Part shown: positions 35,777-49,003 of the stretch, piece by piece
Layout: every line of letters begins with the position of its first letter
Numbering within the stretch: the stretch's first letter is position 1
DNA from: Phycisphaerae bacterium
GTDB lineage: Bacteria; Planctomycetota; Phycisphaerae; UBA1845
Reading direction: 5' to 3'
DNA length: 64,000 bases
NCBI GenBank assembly: GCA_013360585.1
Contig: JABWBH010000012.1
Location: 47,201-111,200, forward strand
Made by a program: the position numbers and the translations under genes
Notes under the pieces: model-generated
What the model saw: the letters and a program-made list of their open reading frames with translations, nothing else
Database searches by the model: none
What the model was told of the DNA's origin: nothing

Positions 35777-36787
35777 ATGATCGCTTGTTCAAAAATGCTC
35801 GTTCTTTCCATCCCCCTCCTTTTTTCCACCGTCTTAGGCTCCGCGGCGATCGCCCAAGAGGTTCCGAAGAAGCCCGGCTGGGAAAAGGAGGCCGAAGTTC
35901 TGCGCGAAACCGGGCAGGTCAAGGAAGACGAGAAAGCCGGTTTCGGCGGTAAAGAGCAGCTTTCTCGCTTTGAGCTGATGCTCGTGGAGCGACTGAAGCT
36001 GTCCGACGCCCAGCGCGCCAAGATTCACGCCATCCTTCTCGATCATACCGCGAAGGCGGTCTCCGCCGCCCCGGCGAAGAAGGCGTTTCAGGAGGAATTC
36101 GGTCAGGAGTACAAGGCGCTGAAGCGCCAGGCTGATGAGGCGAAAAAAGCCGGCGACAAAGAAAAACTCCGGTCCATCATGCAGCGGCTGACCGAACTTC
36201 GGAACAAGCAGCTTTCGTCCGAGCAGGCGGGCGAGCCTGATTTCGCGGAGATGTTGTCCGCGATCGAGGCCGAGCTTACGCGCCAGCAGGCGGCGGAACT
36301 TTACAAGATCGCCGATGAATTCGGCATGACGAAGGACTCCGACGTCGGAGCCAAGCTCCTGCCGAAGGAGTTCATCGGCGTCGTGACCGGCCCGACAATG
36401 CGCCTCAATGAGGACCAGCGCCGCCGGATCATCGACATCTACCGCCAGACCCAGGATGAGGCCCGCGGGATCGCCGGCGACAAGGAGAAGCTGACCGCCC
36501 TGCTGACGAAGATGCGCGCCGACATCCGCGCTGTGCTGGACCCCGGGCAGCGCCGCCTCGCCGCCGTCCTGCTGTCCAAGGCGGAGTCGCGTTTCGCGGC
36601 GCGCGCGGCTGAGAACAAGGACACAGAGGACAAAGGCGACGCCGCCGCCGAGAGCGCGGAATCCACCCCCCTCGAAGACCTCCGCGAGCAGAAACCCCCG
36701 CGCAAGGAACGCCGCAAGTCCGGAAAGAACTCGACTGACGAAGCGGCGCCGGACAATGCCGGCGAAGGCGCGCCCGACGGCGGATGA
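35777..36787 (+). CDS. Secreted helical protein, LTxxQ/Spy-like
   Basis: 336 residues from the ATG at 35777. A signal peptide is clear (MLVLSIPLLFSTVLGSAAIAQ, cut after Ala). The mature protein is charged and helical with the repeated LTxxQ-like pieces LKLSDAQRAKIHAIL, LTRQQAAELYKIA and MRLNEDQRRRIIDIYRQ. These are typical of periplasmic Spy/CpxP-type proteins that buffer misfolded proteins or metals. The end (about 290-336) is Lys/Glu/Ala-rich and disordered. It is followed by an FtsX-type permease gene 135 bases away. Confidence 0.65.
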   Translation: MIACSKMLVLSIPLLFSTVLGSAAIAQEVPKKPGWEKEAEVLRETGQVKEDEKAGFGGKEQLSRFELMLVERLKLSDAQRAKIHAILLDHTAKAVSAAPAKKAFQEEFGQEYKALKRQADEAKKAGDKEKLRSIMQRLTELRNKQLSSEQAGEPDFAEMLSAIEAELTRQQAAELYKIADEFGMTKDSDVGAKLLPKEFIGVVTGPTMRLNEDQRRRIIDIYRQTQDEARGIAGDKEKLTALLTKMRADIRAVLDPGQRRLAAVLLSKAESRFAARAAENKDTEDKGDAAAESAESTPLEDLREQKPPRKERRKSGKNSTDEAAPDNAGEGAPDGG

Positions 36788-36922
36788 CGCCGGGATCTTA
36801 TCCCCGCCGATTCTGCACGCCGGTGGGACGCGCGGAAGGTTCAGGGTATCATGCCCGGCTCGCCGCCCGGGGTCCGCAGGCAACGTAGGATGATCCGGCG
36901 GGCGGCGCGGGTTGTACCGGCG

Positions 36923-38209
36923 ATGACGCTGCTCAACGTTGAAACGCTCAAACTGGGTGTCCGTAACCTTCTGCTGCACAAGCTGCGGTCGTTGCTGACC
37001 GTGCTGGGCATCATCTTCGGTGTCGCCGCGGTCATCTGCATGTTGTCCGTCAGCGAGGGGGCGTCGGCCGACGAGCTTCGCAGCATCCAGTTGATGGGCA
37101 CGCGCAACGTTCTCGTGGACTCCGTCGCCCCGCGTCAGACCACGCAGGTCTCGCAGGGCAACGCGTCGCTCCTCGAATACGGCATCAAACCTTCCGACAT
37201 CGAACTCATTGAGAACACCCTACCCCACCTCGCCTCGGTCACCGTGCTTCGCACCGTTTCCGACATCGTTCGCTGGCGCGACCGGCGCAGCAACGCCTCC
37301 GTCACTGGAACCGAGCCGTCCTTCTTTCAGGCCGTCAACATCGACGTCGCGTTCGGACGGTCGCTGACCGATGAGGATCTCGCCGCCGAGCACGCCGTCT
37401 GCGTCATCGGCGAGGATGTCCGACGAGAGCTTTTCAAACACGAGGATCCGATCGGGCAGGTGATCCTCGCGGAGCGCTACCCGACGGCGATTCCGTTTCG
37501 CGTCGTCGGCGTCCTGCGGAACGTACAGGTCGCAGGTTCGCCTCAGCGCGGCGTCGAGGAGCGCAACCTCAACCGCGAAATCCTGGCCCCGATCACCACC
37601 GTCAACAAGCTCTTTTCCGAAATCACGGTCAAGCGCCGCACCGGTTCGCGTGAGATGACCAAGGTTCTCGTTTCAGGCCTGATCATTCAGGTGGACGAGC
37701 TTGAGCACGTGCTGCCCGTCTCGGAGATGGTCAAGCGCGTGTTCGAGCGCACGCATCCGACGGAGGATTACGAAATCAAAGTCCCTCTCGCGCGCCTCAA
37801 AATCGCCGAGCGCAAAAAGGTCAACAATCAGCGCGTGCTCGGGTTCATCGCCGGCATCTCGCTGCTGGTGGGCGGCATCGGCATTATGAACATCATGCTG
37901 GCCACCGTGACGGAGCGCACGCGCGAGATCGGCGTCCGTCGCGCCCTCGGCGCACGCCGCCGGCACATCACGGTTCAGTTCCTCATCGAGACGATCGTCC
38001 TCTCCACCGGCGGCGGCGTCATCGGCGTCATTCTCGGGTGGGTCGGTTCGATGGTGCTCAGCCGGGTCGCGGAGTGGACACCGATCGTTCAGCCGCAATA
38101 TATGATCTTAAGCTTCGGGTTATCGGTGCTCGTCGGGCTTGTTTCGGGGATGTACCCCGCTCTGCAAGCGGCCAACCTGGATCCGATCGAAGCGCTCCGA
38201 CGGGAGTAA
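36923..38209 (+). CDS. FtsX/MacB-type ABC transporter permease, orphan
   Basis: 428 residues from the ATG at 36923. It has one N-terminal membrane segment (LLTVLGIIFGVAAVICMLSV), a large periplasmic domain of about 250 residues, and three C-terminal segments (GFIAGISLLVGGIGIMNIMLATVTERTREIGVRRALGA is the conserved FtsX core). This is the architecture of MacB or LolC/E-like permeases, which act as mechanotransmission pumps. No ATPase or adaptor gene is next to it. The start is uncertain: ATGs at 36851 and 36890 are also in frame, but family similarity starts near MTLLNVETLKLGV. Confidence 0.8.
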   Translation: MTLLNVETLKLGVRNLLLHKLRSLLTVLGIIFGVAAVICMLSVSEGASADELRSIQLMGTRNVLVDSVAPRQTTQVSQGNASLLEYGIKPSDIELIENTLPHLASVTVLRTVSDIVRWRDRRSNASVTGTEPSFFQAVNIDVAFGRSLTDEDLAAEHAVCVIGEDVRRELFKHEDPIGQVILAERYPTAIPFRVVGVLRNVQVAGSPQRGVEERNLNREILAPITTVNKLFSEITVKRRTGSREMTKVLVSGLIIQVDELEHVLPVSEMVKRVFERTHPTEDYEIKVPLARLKIAERKKVNNQRVLGFIAGISLLVGGIGIMNIMLATVTERTREIGVRRALGARRRHITVQFLIETIVLSTGGGVIGVILGWVGSMVLSRVAEWTPIVQPQYMILSFGLSVLVGLVSGMYPALQAANLDPIEALRRE

Positions 38210-38438
38210 CCGGGCGGTTTCTCCGCAGACGGTCGCCTAAGCCGCAATCGACGACGCCCCCCCAAGGAGCCGCCCCCGAGGAGCCTCCGTACCGGAAATG
38301 CCCGCCCGAAATCCGCGTCAGGGGCTGTCCGGACGGCCTGACCGCGGGTATCATACCGGCATCACCCACCCCGATCAGTCGTCCTAGGGAGAGCGTGTGT
38401 CAGTCGCGTTCGGCGACGACCGCACAAGGAGAAAAGGC

Positions 38439-40316
38439 ATGAGCGGGAAATCTCTGGTGGCTGCGGCAGTCTTGGTGGTCTTGACGGCGTCGATCGGCTG
38501 GATCGAAACGTTTCGAGCCGGAAACGCGCTCTCGTTCGCCGGCGCCGGGCAGTTGGCCGTCGTTCCGGACACGAGCGTCGGCGCGCTCGGATCCTCCTGG
38601 ACGGTGGAGTGCTGGCTTAACCCCGCCGATCTGGAATCCACTCAGCGCATTGTCGGAAAGTGGGGATCAGCGGCCGAGCACAGAGAGTTCGTCCTTGAAA
38701 TCTCGGACGGACGGCTCCAGGGTCGCGCAGCCGGATCGGGAGGCGAGGCGGAGATCTCGGTCGCCGCCAAGTCGCTCGTCGCCGGAAAGTGGCGCCACCT
38801 CGCCCTTCTGCTCGACGACGCAACCGGGGAGTTACGACTCTACATCAACGCCCAGCTTCGCGCTCAACGGGCGACGGCGGTGACGCTCGACCGCGACGGG
38901 GAAGCCCCGCTCGTGTTCGGTGCAGATGTTGCTGACGAGGGCGCCTCGGCGTTTCTCAAGGGCGATCTGGATGAGGTGCGCATCTGGGACCGCGCGCTGA
39001 CGGAGAAGGAGCTTCTCGATCGATATGATCGCCAGGTCCGTTACGGCGACGCCGGTCTGCTGGGATACTGGCGCCTTGATGAGCCGCCGGGTGCGCAGGA
39101 GCTGCTTGACTTCAGCGGACATGACCGACACGGATTTCTGGGCGGAAACTATGACGACACCAACGGCGACCCGGCGCGCGTGACGTCCACCGCCCCGATC
39201 CGCTCGAACGCCCCGGATCGTCCGCCGAATCAGGGCGGCGGAGGCCGAAAGATCGCCCCGCTCGACAGCGATGAGGACCGGCTCTGGGACATTTTTGAAA
39301 CCAACGACGGAGACTTCCGCGGACCGTGGCGCACCGGGACGGACCCGCTCAACGCCGACACGGACGGCGACGGTCTGGATGACGGGGACGAAGTGCTCGG
39401 AACGCTCGCCGGGCTGGATCTGCCGCGGCTCGGCGCCAACCCGGTCCGCAAGGACATTTTTCTCGAAATCGACTGGACCGACGACTCCAGCGGCGGGATG
39501 CACTCGCACCGCCCCCGGCCCGAGTCGATCGACATGATCGTCGAGGCCTTCGCCAACGCCCCGGTCGCCAACCCCTACGCTTTGCCGCCGGGCATTTCTC
39601 TGCACGTGGACTACGGACAGGGCGAGCCTTACACCGGGGGCAATTTCCTGGGCCTTGATCTGCAAGTGACGTTCGACGACGAGTTCAACGTGTACAAGGC
39701 GGCGAACTTCGATCCGCGGCGCGAAGACCTGTTTCACTACGCGATCTTCTGCCACCAGTTCAACGCCAACCGGAATTCGGGCATCGCGGAGCTGCCGGGC
39801 GACGACTTCATCGTCGCCTCAGACACCTGGTACGACGTTTCCTTGCGCGTCGCCACCGTCTGCATGCACGAACTCGGGCACAACCTCGGGCTGCGGCACG
39901 GCGGGAACGAGGAGCGGACGTACAAGCCGAATTATAATTCGGTCATGAACTACCGTTACGCATTCCCCGGGACCGACACGAACTGTGACGCGATCGGAGA
40001 CGGCGGGGTCAATTATTCCGACGGATCCCTGGCCGACCTTGATGAGACCTTCCTCGACGAGGAGGTCGGAATCTGTGGCGACGTGCCGGTGGACTGGAAC
40101 GGCGACGGGCGGTTCCGGCGCAACTTCTCACGGAACATCAACTGCATCGCCCGGCTTTCATCCGTCTGCGGCGACGACGGCGGCGTCTGCGACGATCGCC
40201 TCTGCACGACGCTGCGCGACTTCAATGACTGGGCGGCGATCCGCCTGCCGATCCCCCCGGGCGACGCGCCGTTCTCGGGAGAGATCACGGATTGCCGGAT
40301 GCGGCCCGAGGATTGA
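38439..40316 (+). CDS. Secreted LamG-like protein with metzincin metalloprotease domain
   Basis: 625 residues from the ATG at 38439 with GGAG upstream. A signal anchor is at 1-20. Residues 35-240 form a LamG/concanavalin-like fold (SWTVECWLNPADLESTQRIVG, GKWRHLALLLDDATGELRLYINA, DLDEVRIWDRALTEKEL). An Asp-rich calcium-type loop follows (DPLNADTDGDGLDDGDE). The protease domain has HELGHNLGLRH at 477-487, the HExxHxxGxxH zinc motif, and a Met-turn SVMNY at 501-505, so it belongs to the metzincins. The end has several Cys residues suggesting disulphides. The likely role is extracellular degradation or processing. Confidence 0.8.
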   Translation: MSGKSLVAAAVLVVLTASIGWIETFRAGNALSFAGAGQLAVVPDTSVGALGSSWTVECWLNPADLESTQRIVGKWGSAAEHREFVLEISDGRLQGRAAGSGGEAEISVAAKSLVAGKWRHLALLLDDATGELRLYINAQLRAQRATAVTLDRDGEAPLVFGADVADEGASAFLKGDLDEVRIWDRALTEKELLDRYDRQVRYGDAGLLGYWRLDEPPGAQELLDFSGHDRHGFLGGNYDDTNGDPARVTSTAPIRSNAPDRPPNQGGGGRKIAPLDSDEDRLWDIFETNDGDFRGPWRTGTDPLNADTDGDGLDDGDEVLGTLAGLDLPRLGANPVRKDIFLEIDWTDDSSGGMHSHRPRPESIDMIVEAFANAPVANPYALPPGISLHVDYGQGEPYTGGNFLGLDLQVTFDDEFNVYKAANFDPRREDLFHYAIFCHQFNANRNSGIAELPGDDFIVASDTWYDVSLRVATVCMHELGHNLGLRHGGNEERTYKPNYNSVMNYRYAFPGTDTNCDAIGDGGVNYSDGSLADLDETFLDEEVGICGDVPVDWNGDGRFRRNFSRNINCIARLSSVCGDDGGVCDDRLCTTLRDFNDWAAIRLPIPPGDAPFSGEITDCRMRPED

Positions 40317-40427
40317 GGCGTCGGGGGCCGGTTACGACCTCCCGCGGCGAACACCCGCGTCCCGCCCTTGCACCTCGCAGCGCGGCGTCAAGGACGGACC
40401 GGGCGAGGCTCGGACAGCGGGATCGTC

Positions 40428-44222
<3,795 letters not shown>

Positions 44223-44653
44223 GGTGGGAGGATTCTAGCGAAGGTTAAGTCGCTTGCCGAGAGGGGCGACGCGCGGTGCATGCAGAGGCGATTTGCAGGT
44301 AGAACGCTACAGGATGACGGCGCGGGTTTACACGAAACGACCGTTCCGAACGCGTACGTGGCGACTCGAACGGATGCCGGAAGCGTGCATCGGCGAAACG
44401 TCACGCGCGAATGATGGGGGAGCCCGTTGGCGCAATACGATGGCTGGGGCTCGGACAACGTGGAGTTGGAACTCCGCAACGGGGACTGGCCCGGACAGCA
44501 AGAAGCCATCCGCCCGATCGCGCGGCGCGATCGGGAATAAGGATTCAGATCGCCGGAACCCCGCAGAATGGCGCCGTTTCAGCGGATTCCTGACGTCACC
44601 CGACAAGTCGAGCGCGACACGCGGCTTGCACTTTCCCCGGTTCGGGGTGACCC
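44223..44653. other. Gene-free stretch upstream of carB and beyond the clpC terminator
   Basis: About 430 bases with no recognisable gene. Frames open here on the plus strand are continuations of antisense shadows of carB. The only signals I see are a possible -10 element TAGAAT on the minus strand at 44232-44237, nine bases before the carB GTG, and short GC-rich repeats with no clear structure. A carB promoter must lie in it. Confidence 0.4.
44232..44237 (-). promoter_or_regulatory. Candidate -10 element of carB (TAGAAT), possibly giving a near-leaderless mRNA
   Basis: TAGAAT on the minus strand lies 9 bases upstream of the GTG start of carB, and there is no Shine-Dalgarno between. A -10 element so close would start transcription a few bases before the start codon. 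No matching -35 is seen. Short hexamers occur by chance, so this is tentative. Confidence 0.25.
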
Positions 44654-44684
44654 AAAAAGGGGATGCGCTTTGAGCGCATCCCCT
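44654..44684 (-). terminator. Rho-independent terminator of clpC
   Basis: AGGGGATGCGCT (44658-44669) and AGCGCATCCCCT (44673-44684) give a perfect 12-bp stem with a 3-base loop. On the minus strand it is followed by TTTTT (44658-44654 read in reverse), as needed after the clpC stop at 44728, 44 bases upstream. Confidence 0.9.
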
Positions 44685-44727
44685 GCGGATTCGACTTCGT
44701 CGTGTCGTCCGAAAGCCCGGACGAAGG

Positions 44728-47268
44728 TCATGTCGCCTCGGCGGCTCCACCCGCCGCAACGACCTCGCGGTCATCGTCGTCCGCCGCTGCCGCCGCGCGG
44801 TGACCCTCGAAGAAGAGGTTCTTCACGCCGTCTTCGTTGGTCTGCACGGTGACGCGCACCCGGTTCTTATCCTTGTACTCTCCGCGGAGGATCGCCTCGG
44901 ACAGCGCGTCCTCCAGGTAGTGCTCGATCGCCCGACGCAGCGGACGCGCGCCGAACTTCTCGTCCGTCCCCTTGTCGATCAGGAAGTTCTTCGCGTCTTC
45001 GGTCAGCTCCAGCTCCAGGCTGCTCCGCTCGCGCAGACGCTCCGCCAGCTTCTTCACCTCCAGATCCACGATCATCGTCAAGTCCTCGTGCGTCAGCTTG
45101 CGGAAGACCACCATTTCGTCCACGCGGTTGAGGAACTCGGGACGGAAGTAGCCCTCCATCTCGCTCTTGAGCACTTCCTTCATCTTGTCGTACGACACCT
45201 GCTCATCGCGCCGCTGGAAGCCGAAGCTCTCCTGATGCGTGATGCGGTGCGCCCCGACGTTGCTCGTCATGATCACGATCGTGTTCTTGAAGTCCACGTG
45301 CCGCCCGAACGAGTCGGTCAGGCGCCCCTCCTCCATGATCTGGAGGAGCATGTTGAACACGTCCGGGTGCGCCTTCTCGATCTCGTCGAAAAGGACGACC
45401 GAGTACGGACGCCGGCGGATACGCTCGGTGAGCTGACCGCCTTCTTCATATCCCACGTAGCCCGGCGGCGCGCCGATCAGCCGCGACACGTTGTGCTTCT
45501 CCATGTATTCCGACATGTCGAGCACCAGCATCGCGTCCGGATCACCGAACATGAACTCCGCGAGGCACTTCGCCAGGTACGTCTTGCCCACGCCCGACGG
45601 CCCCACAAAAATGAAGCTGCCCATCGGACGCTTCGGATCCTTCAGACCGCTGCGCGACCGCCGCACCGCACGCGACACGGCGCTGACCGCCTCGCCCTGG
45701 CTGATCACCCGCTTGTGCAGCTCCCGCTCCAGTCCCAGCAGCCGCTCCGCCTCGTCCTTCTCCAGGCGCGTCATCGGGATGCCCGTCATCTTGCTGACCA
45801 CTTCCGCGATCACTTCGCCGTCGACGACGCCCCCCACTTCCTTCGCCCGCTCGCGCCACTCGCGCTGGACGTCCTTCTTCTTCATCTTCGACGACTCGAT
45901 CTTGTCGCGAAGCTGCGCCGCCCGCTCGTAATCCGCGTTGCGCACCGCCTCGTCCTTCTCGACCGTCAGTCGCTCGATCTCCCGCTCAATGTCCGCCAGA
46001 TCCGGCGGTTTCGTCATGCTCCGCAGGTGGACCCGCGCCCCCGCCTCGTCGATCACGTCGATCGCCTTATCCGGCTGCACGCGACCCGAGATGTACCGGT
46101 TCGACAGCTCCACCGCCTGGTCCAGCGCCTCGTCGGTGATCTGCACCCGGTGATGCGCCTCGTACCGGTCGCGCAGGCCCTTCAGGATCAGAATCGTGTC
46201 GCGCCCGGTCGGCGGTTCGACGATGATCTGCTGGAAGCGTCGCTCCAGCGCGCTGTCCTTCTCGATGTACTTGCGATACTCGTCCAGCGTCGTCGCCCCG
46301 ATGCACTGGATCTCCCCGCGGGACAGCGCCGGTTTGAGCACGTTCGAAGCGTCGATCGCCCCCTCCGCCCCGCCCGCACCGACCAGCGTGTGAAGCTCGT
46401 CGATGAAGAGAATCACGTTGCCCGCGCGGCGCACCTCGTTCATCACCGCCTTGATCCGCTCCTCGAACTGACCGCGGTACTTCGTCCCCGCCACCATCAT
46501 CGCCAGGTCGAGCACGACGATGCGCCGATCCGCCAGCAGCTCGGGAATGTCCCCGCTGACGATTTTCTGCGCCAACCCCTCGACGATCGCCGTCTTACCC
46601 ACCCCCGCCTCGCCCAGCAGCACCGGGTTGTTCTTCTGACGCCGGCAGAGCACCTGAATGACGCGCTCGATCTCGTTCAGACGACCGATGACCGGGTCCA
46701 GCTTGCTCTGACGCGCCATCTCGGTCAGATCACGTCCGAAGGAGTCCAGCGCGGGAGTGCGGCTCTTGCCCTTCTTGCCCTCGGTCTGCTGCGACTGCGC
46801 CGGCGCCGCCTCATTCTCCTCACTCTCCTGGTTCGCCCCGAGGAGATTGAGCACTTCTTCACGGACGTCTTCGAGCTTCAGGCCCAGATTCATCAGAACC
46901 TGCGCCGCCACACCCTCCTGCTCACGCAGCAGCCCCAGCAGCAGGTGCTCCGTCCCGACGTAGTTATGATTGAGGTTGCGGGCCTCCTCGATCGCGTACT
47001 CGATGACCTTCTTCGCCCGCGGGGTCTGCGGAAGCTTGCCCATCGTCACCATCTCGGGCCCGCTCTTGACCATCCGCTCGACCTCGAGACGCACCTTCCG
47101 CAGGTCCACGTCCAGATTCTTCAGGACGTTCGCCCCCACCCCCGAGCCTTCCTTCACCAGACCCAGAAGAATGTGCTCCGTCCCGATGTATTCGTGGTTG
47201 AAGCGCTGCGCCTCCTGGTTGGCCAGCGCCATGACTTTCCGAGCTCGGTCGGTAAAGCGTTCAAACAT
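44728..47268 (-). CDS. clpC: ATP-dependent Clp protease ATP-binding subunit ClpC
   Basis: 846 residues; unfolds proteins and feeds them to ClpP, and also aids stress survival. The N-terminal Clp-N repeat ([56 protein letters not shown]) and two AAA+ modules are present. Walker A motifs are [15 protein letters not shown] and [16 protein letters not shown]; between them a UVR motif ([22 protein letters not shown]) marks it as ClpC rather than ClpA or ClpB. A strong terminator follows and a plausible promoter precedes it. The plus-strand frame over this gene is only a shadow. ClpP is not in the window. Confidence 0.96.
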   Translation of the reverse strand: MFERFTDRARKVMALANQEAQRFNHEYIGTEHILLGLVKEGSGVGANVLKNLDVDLRKVRLEVERMVKSGPEMVTMGKLPQTPRAKKVIEYAIEEARNLNHNYVGTEHLLLGLLREQEGVAAQVLMNLGLKLEDVREEVLNLLGANQESEENEAAPAQSQQTEGKKGKSRTPALDSFGRDLTEMARQSKLDPVIGRLNEIERVIQVLCRRQKNNPVLLGEAGVGKTAIVEGLAQKIVSGDIPELLADRRIVVLDLAMMVAGTKYRGQFEERIKAVMNEVRRAGNVILFIDELHTLVGAGGAEGAIDASNVLKPALSRGEIQCIGATTLDEYRKYIEKDSALERRFQQIIVEPPTGRDTILILKGLRDRYEAHHRVQITDEALDQAVELSNRYISGRVQPDKAIDVIDEAGARVHLRSMTKPPDLADIEREIERLTVEKDEAVRNADYERAAQLRDKIESSKMKKKDVQREWRERAKEVGGVVDGEVIAEVVSKMTGIPMTRLEKDEAERLLGLERELHKRVISQGEAVSAVSRAVRRSRSGLKDPKRPMGSFIFVGPSGVGKTYLAKCLAEFMFGDPDAMLVLDMSEYMEKHNVSRLIGAPPGYVGYEEGGQLTERIRRRPYSVVLFDEIEKAHPDVFNMLLQIMEEGRLTDSFGRHVDFKNTIVIMTSNVGAHRITHQESFGFQRRDEQVSYDKMKEVLKSEMEGYFRPEFLNRVDEMVVFRKLTHEDLTMIVDLEVKKLAERLRERSSLELELTEDAKNFLIDKGTDEKFGARPLRRAIEHYLEDALSEAILRGEYKDKNRVRVTVQTNEDGVKNLFFEGHRAAAAADDDDREVVAAGGAAEAT

Positions 47269-47598
47269 AAGTCACCCACTCCTGGCAGCCGACCGTGCGC
47301 CAGATGCGCTCGGCCGCGATGCCTCCGCTTTCGCCTCCATCAGAATCGCCCGCGCCGTCCTCCGGATATCGCCCGTATCACCACGCCGCGGCGAGCCTTC
47401 ATTCCGATCGTAGCATTCGACAACAACCGCATCAACAAACGCGGACGCTCGCCGCCGCGCGGAGACAGAATGACAGGCGATCACACCCGGAATCGGCAAT
47501 AATTGCACCTTCTTCCGCAACTGTCGGAAGATGCGCGACGCCCGTCCGCGCCTCGCCGCGCGTCGCTCGCCCCCGGATCGGCCCGCTTCCGCCAAGCA
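47269..47598. other. Gene-free stretch between clpC and the aminotransferase
   Basis: 330 bases with no gene recognised on either strand and no tRNA. It contains the clpC promoter candidate at 47407-47435. The aminotransferase ends at 47599 on the same strand as clpC, so the region is also the trailing sequence of that gene; no T-tailed hairpin was noticed for it. Confidence 0.5.
47407..47435 (-). promoter_or_regulatory. Candidate sigma-70 type promoter of clpC
   Basis: Minus strand TTGATG (47430-47435), 17-base spacer, TACGAT (47407-47412). Both hexamers match 4 of 6 consensus positions and the spacing is ideal. Transcription would start near 47400, leaving about 130 bases of leader before the clpC ATG at 47268. 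Confidence 0.4.
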
Positions 47599-48921
47599 TC
47601 ATCCCGCCGCAGCCGCCGCTTCCTCGAAGCGCTCCAGTCCGGTCTGCATTTCACGTTCCGAAATCACCAGCGGAGGACAAAACCGGATGCCCGACTCCCC
47701 GCACGGCAGCAGGATGACCCCACGCTGGTACGCGCCCTGAAGAATCTGAGAACGCAGTCCCACGTCCGGCTTGCCCGTCTTCGGCTGAACAATGTCCACC
47801 CCCGCCATCAAGCCCAGCCCTCGCGGACGCACCACGCAGGACCGCCGCGAACTGATCCCCTGCAACTGCGCAAGAAGTCGCGGACCCAGCGCCGCCGCGT
47901 TCGCCCGAAGCTCGCTTTCCACCAGCTCGATCGTCGCCAGCGCCGCCGCACAGCTCACCGGGTTGCCTCCGTAGGTGCTCCCCTGCGCCCCGGGAGGCCA
48001 GTTCATGATCGGCTCCTGCGCGATCACCGCCGCGATCGGCATCCCGCTCGCCAGCCCCTTCGCCGACAACACAATGTCGGGAACAATCCCGAAATGTTCG
48101 CACGCGAACATCCGACCCGTCCGCCCCATCCCCGCCTGAATCTCGTCGCAGATCAGCAGGATGCCGTACTCGTCACAGAGCTTGCGCAACCCCTGCACAA
48201 ACGACGCATCCGGGATCAGATATCCGCCTTCTCCCTGGATCGGCTCGAAAAAGATCGCCGCCACTTCGTCCGGCTGCATCTGCTGCTTGAACAACACGTT
48301 CCGGATGAAATCCACGTCGCCGTAAGGCGCGTGCGCCACCATCGGAACCAGCGGACCGAACCCCTGCTTCTGCCGCGCCTTCGAGCACGTCAGCGACAGC
48401 GACCCCATCGTCCGCCCGTGAAACGACCCGTGAAACCCGATCGCCCACTTCCGCTTCGTGTGAAACCGGCTCAGCTTGAACGCCGCCTCGGTCGCCTCCG
48501 TCCCGCTGTTCGTCAGCAGCACGCGCTTCGGCTTGTCTCCCGGCGTGATCGCCGAAAGCTTCTCCATCAATTCGATCATCACCGGGTAGTAGAAGTCGCT
48601 CCCGCAGATGTGGATCAGCTCCGCGCTCTGACGCTGGATCGCCGCCACCACCTTCGGGTGGCAATGACCCGTCGCGCACACCGCGATCCCCGCCGCCAGG
48701 TCCAGGAAGCGGTTCCCGTCCACGTCCTCCACCACGCACCCCAGCGCGCGCTTCACCACCAGCGGATAATCCCGCGTGTTCGACGGCGAACTGACACGCA
48801 CGTCTCGCGCCACCAGCCCCGCTCCGATCGGACCGGGCAGCGCCGTGCGGATCAGGGGCGCGCCCCCCAGCGCCTCCGCCGGCGAAGCCCCTTTCATCGG
48901 TGGATTCGCAATTGTCGTCAT
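47599..48921 (-). CDS. Class III PLP-dependent aminotransferase
   Basis: 440 residues. Family marks are FLDLAAGIAVCATGHCHPKV, LLTNSGTEATEAAFKLSR, HGSFHGRTMGSLSLTCSK, FEPIQGEGGYLIPD, LICDEIQAGMGRTG and the cofactor lysine in VLSAKGLASGMPIAAV. Class III enzymes include acetylornithine, 4-aminobutyrate and lysine-6 aminotransferases; the long N-terminal extension (TTIANPPMKGASPAEALGG...) and the G-T-E motif fit the 4-aminobutyrate/ornithine-like group, but the substrate cannot be fixed. The gene is probably expressed from its own promoter; the tandem thioredoxin gene lies 82 bases upstream. Confidence 0.85.
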   Translation of the reverse strand: MTTIANPPMKGASPAEALGGAPLIRTALPGPIGAGLVARDVRVSSPSNTRDYPLVVKRALGCVVEDVDGNRFLDLAAGIAVCATGHCHPKVVAAIQRQSAELIHICGSDFYYPVMIELMEKLSAITPGDKPKRVLLTNSGTEATEAAFKLSRFHTKRKWAIGFHGSFHGRTMGSLSLTCSKARQKQGFGPLVPMVAHAPYGDVDFIRNVLFKQQMQPDEVAAIFFEPIQGEGGYLIPDASFVQGLRKLCDEYGILLICDEIQAGMGRTGRMFACEHFGIVPDIVLSAKGLASGMPIAAVIAQEPIMNWPPGAQGSTYGGNPVSCAAALATIELVESELRANAAALGPRLLAQLQGISSRRSCVVRPRGLGLMAGVDIVQPKTGKPDVGLRSQILQGAYQRGVILLPCGESGIRFCPPLVISEREMQTGLERFEEAAAAAG

Positions 48922-49003
48922 ACGCTTTGCTCCTTCAGCGCAGTCCGGGCGACCCGCCTCTCAACCGCACACAGGATCCCTCCCGCTTCACCACGTCCTC
49001 GCC

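Noticed and set aside
44223..44727. A tRNA or small RNA gene in the gap upstream of carB
   Set aside because: No cloverleaf with the GGTTCRA arm or CCA end was found on either strand; only the clpC terminator hairpin is convincing.
44800..47502. A 900-codon open frame on the plus strand over clpC
   Set aside because: It is an antisense shadow of clpC and is Arg/His/Leu-rich with no family features.
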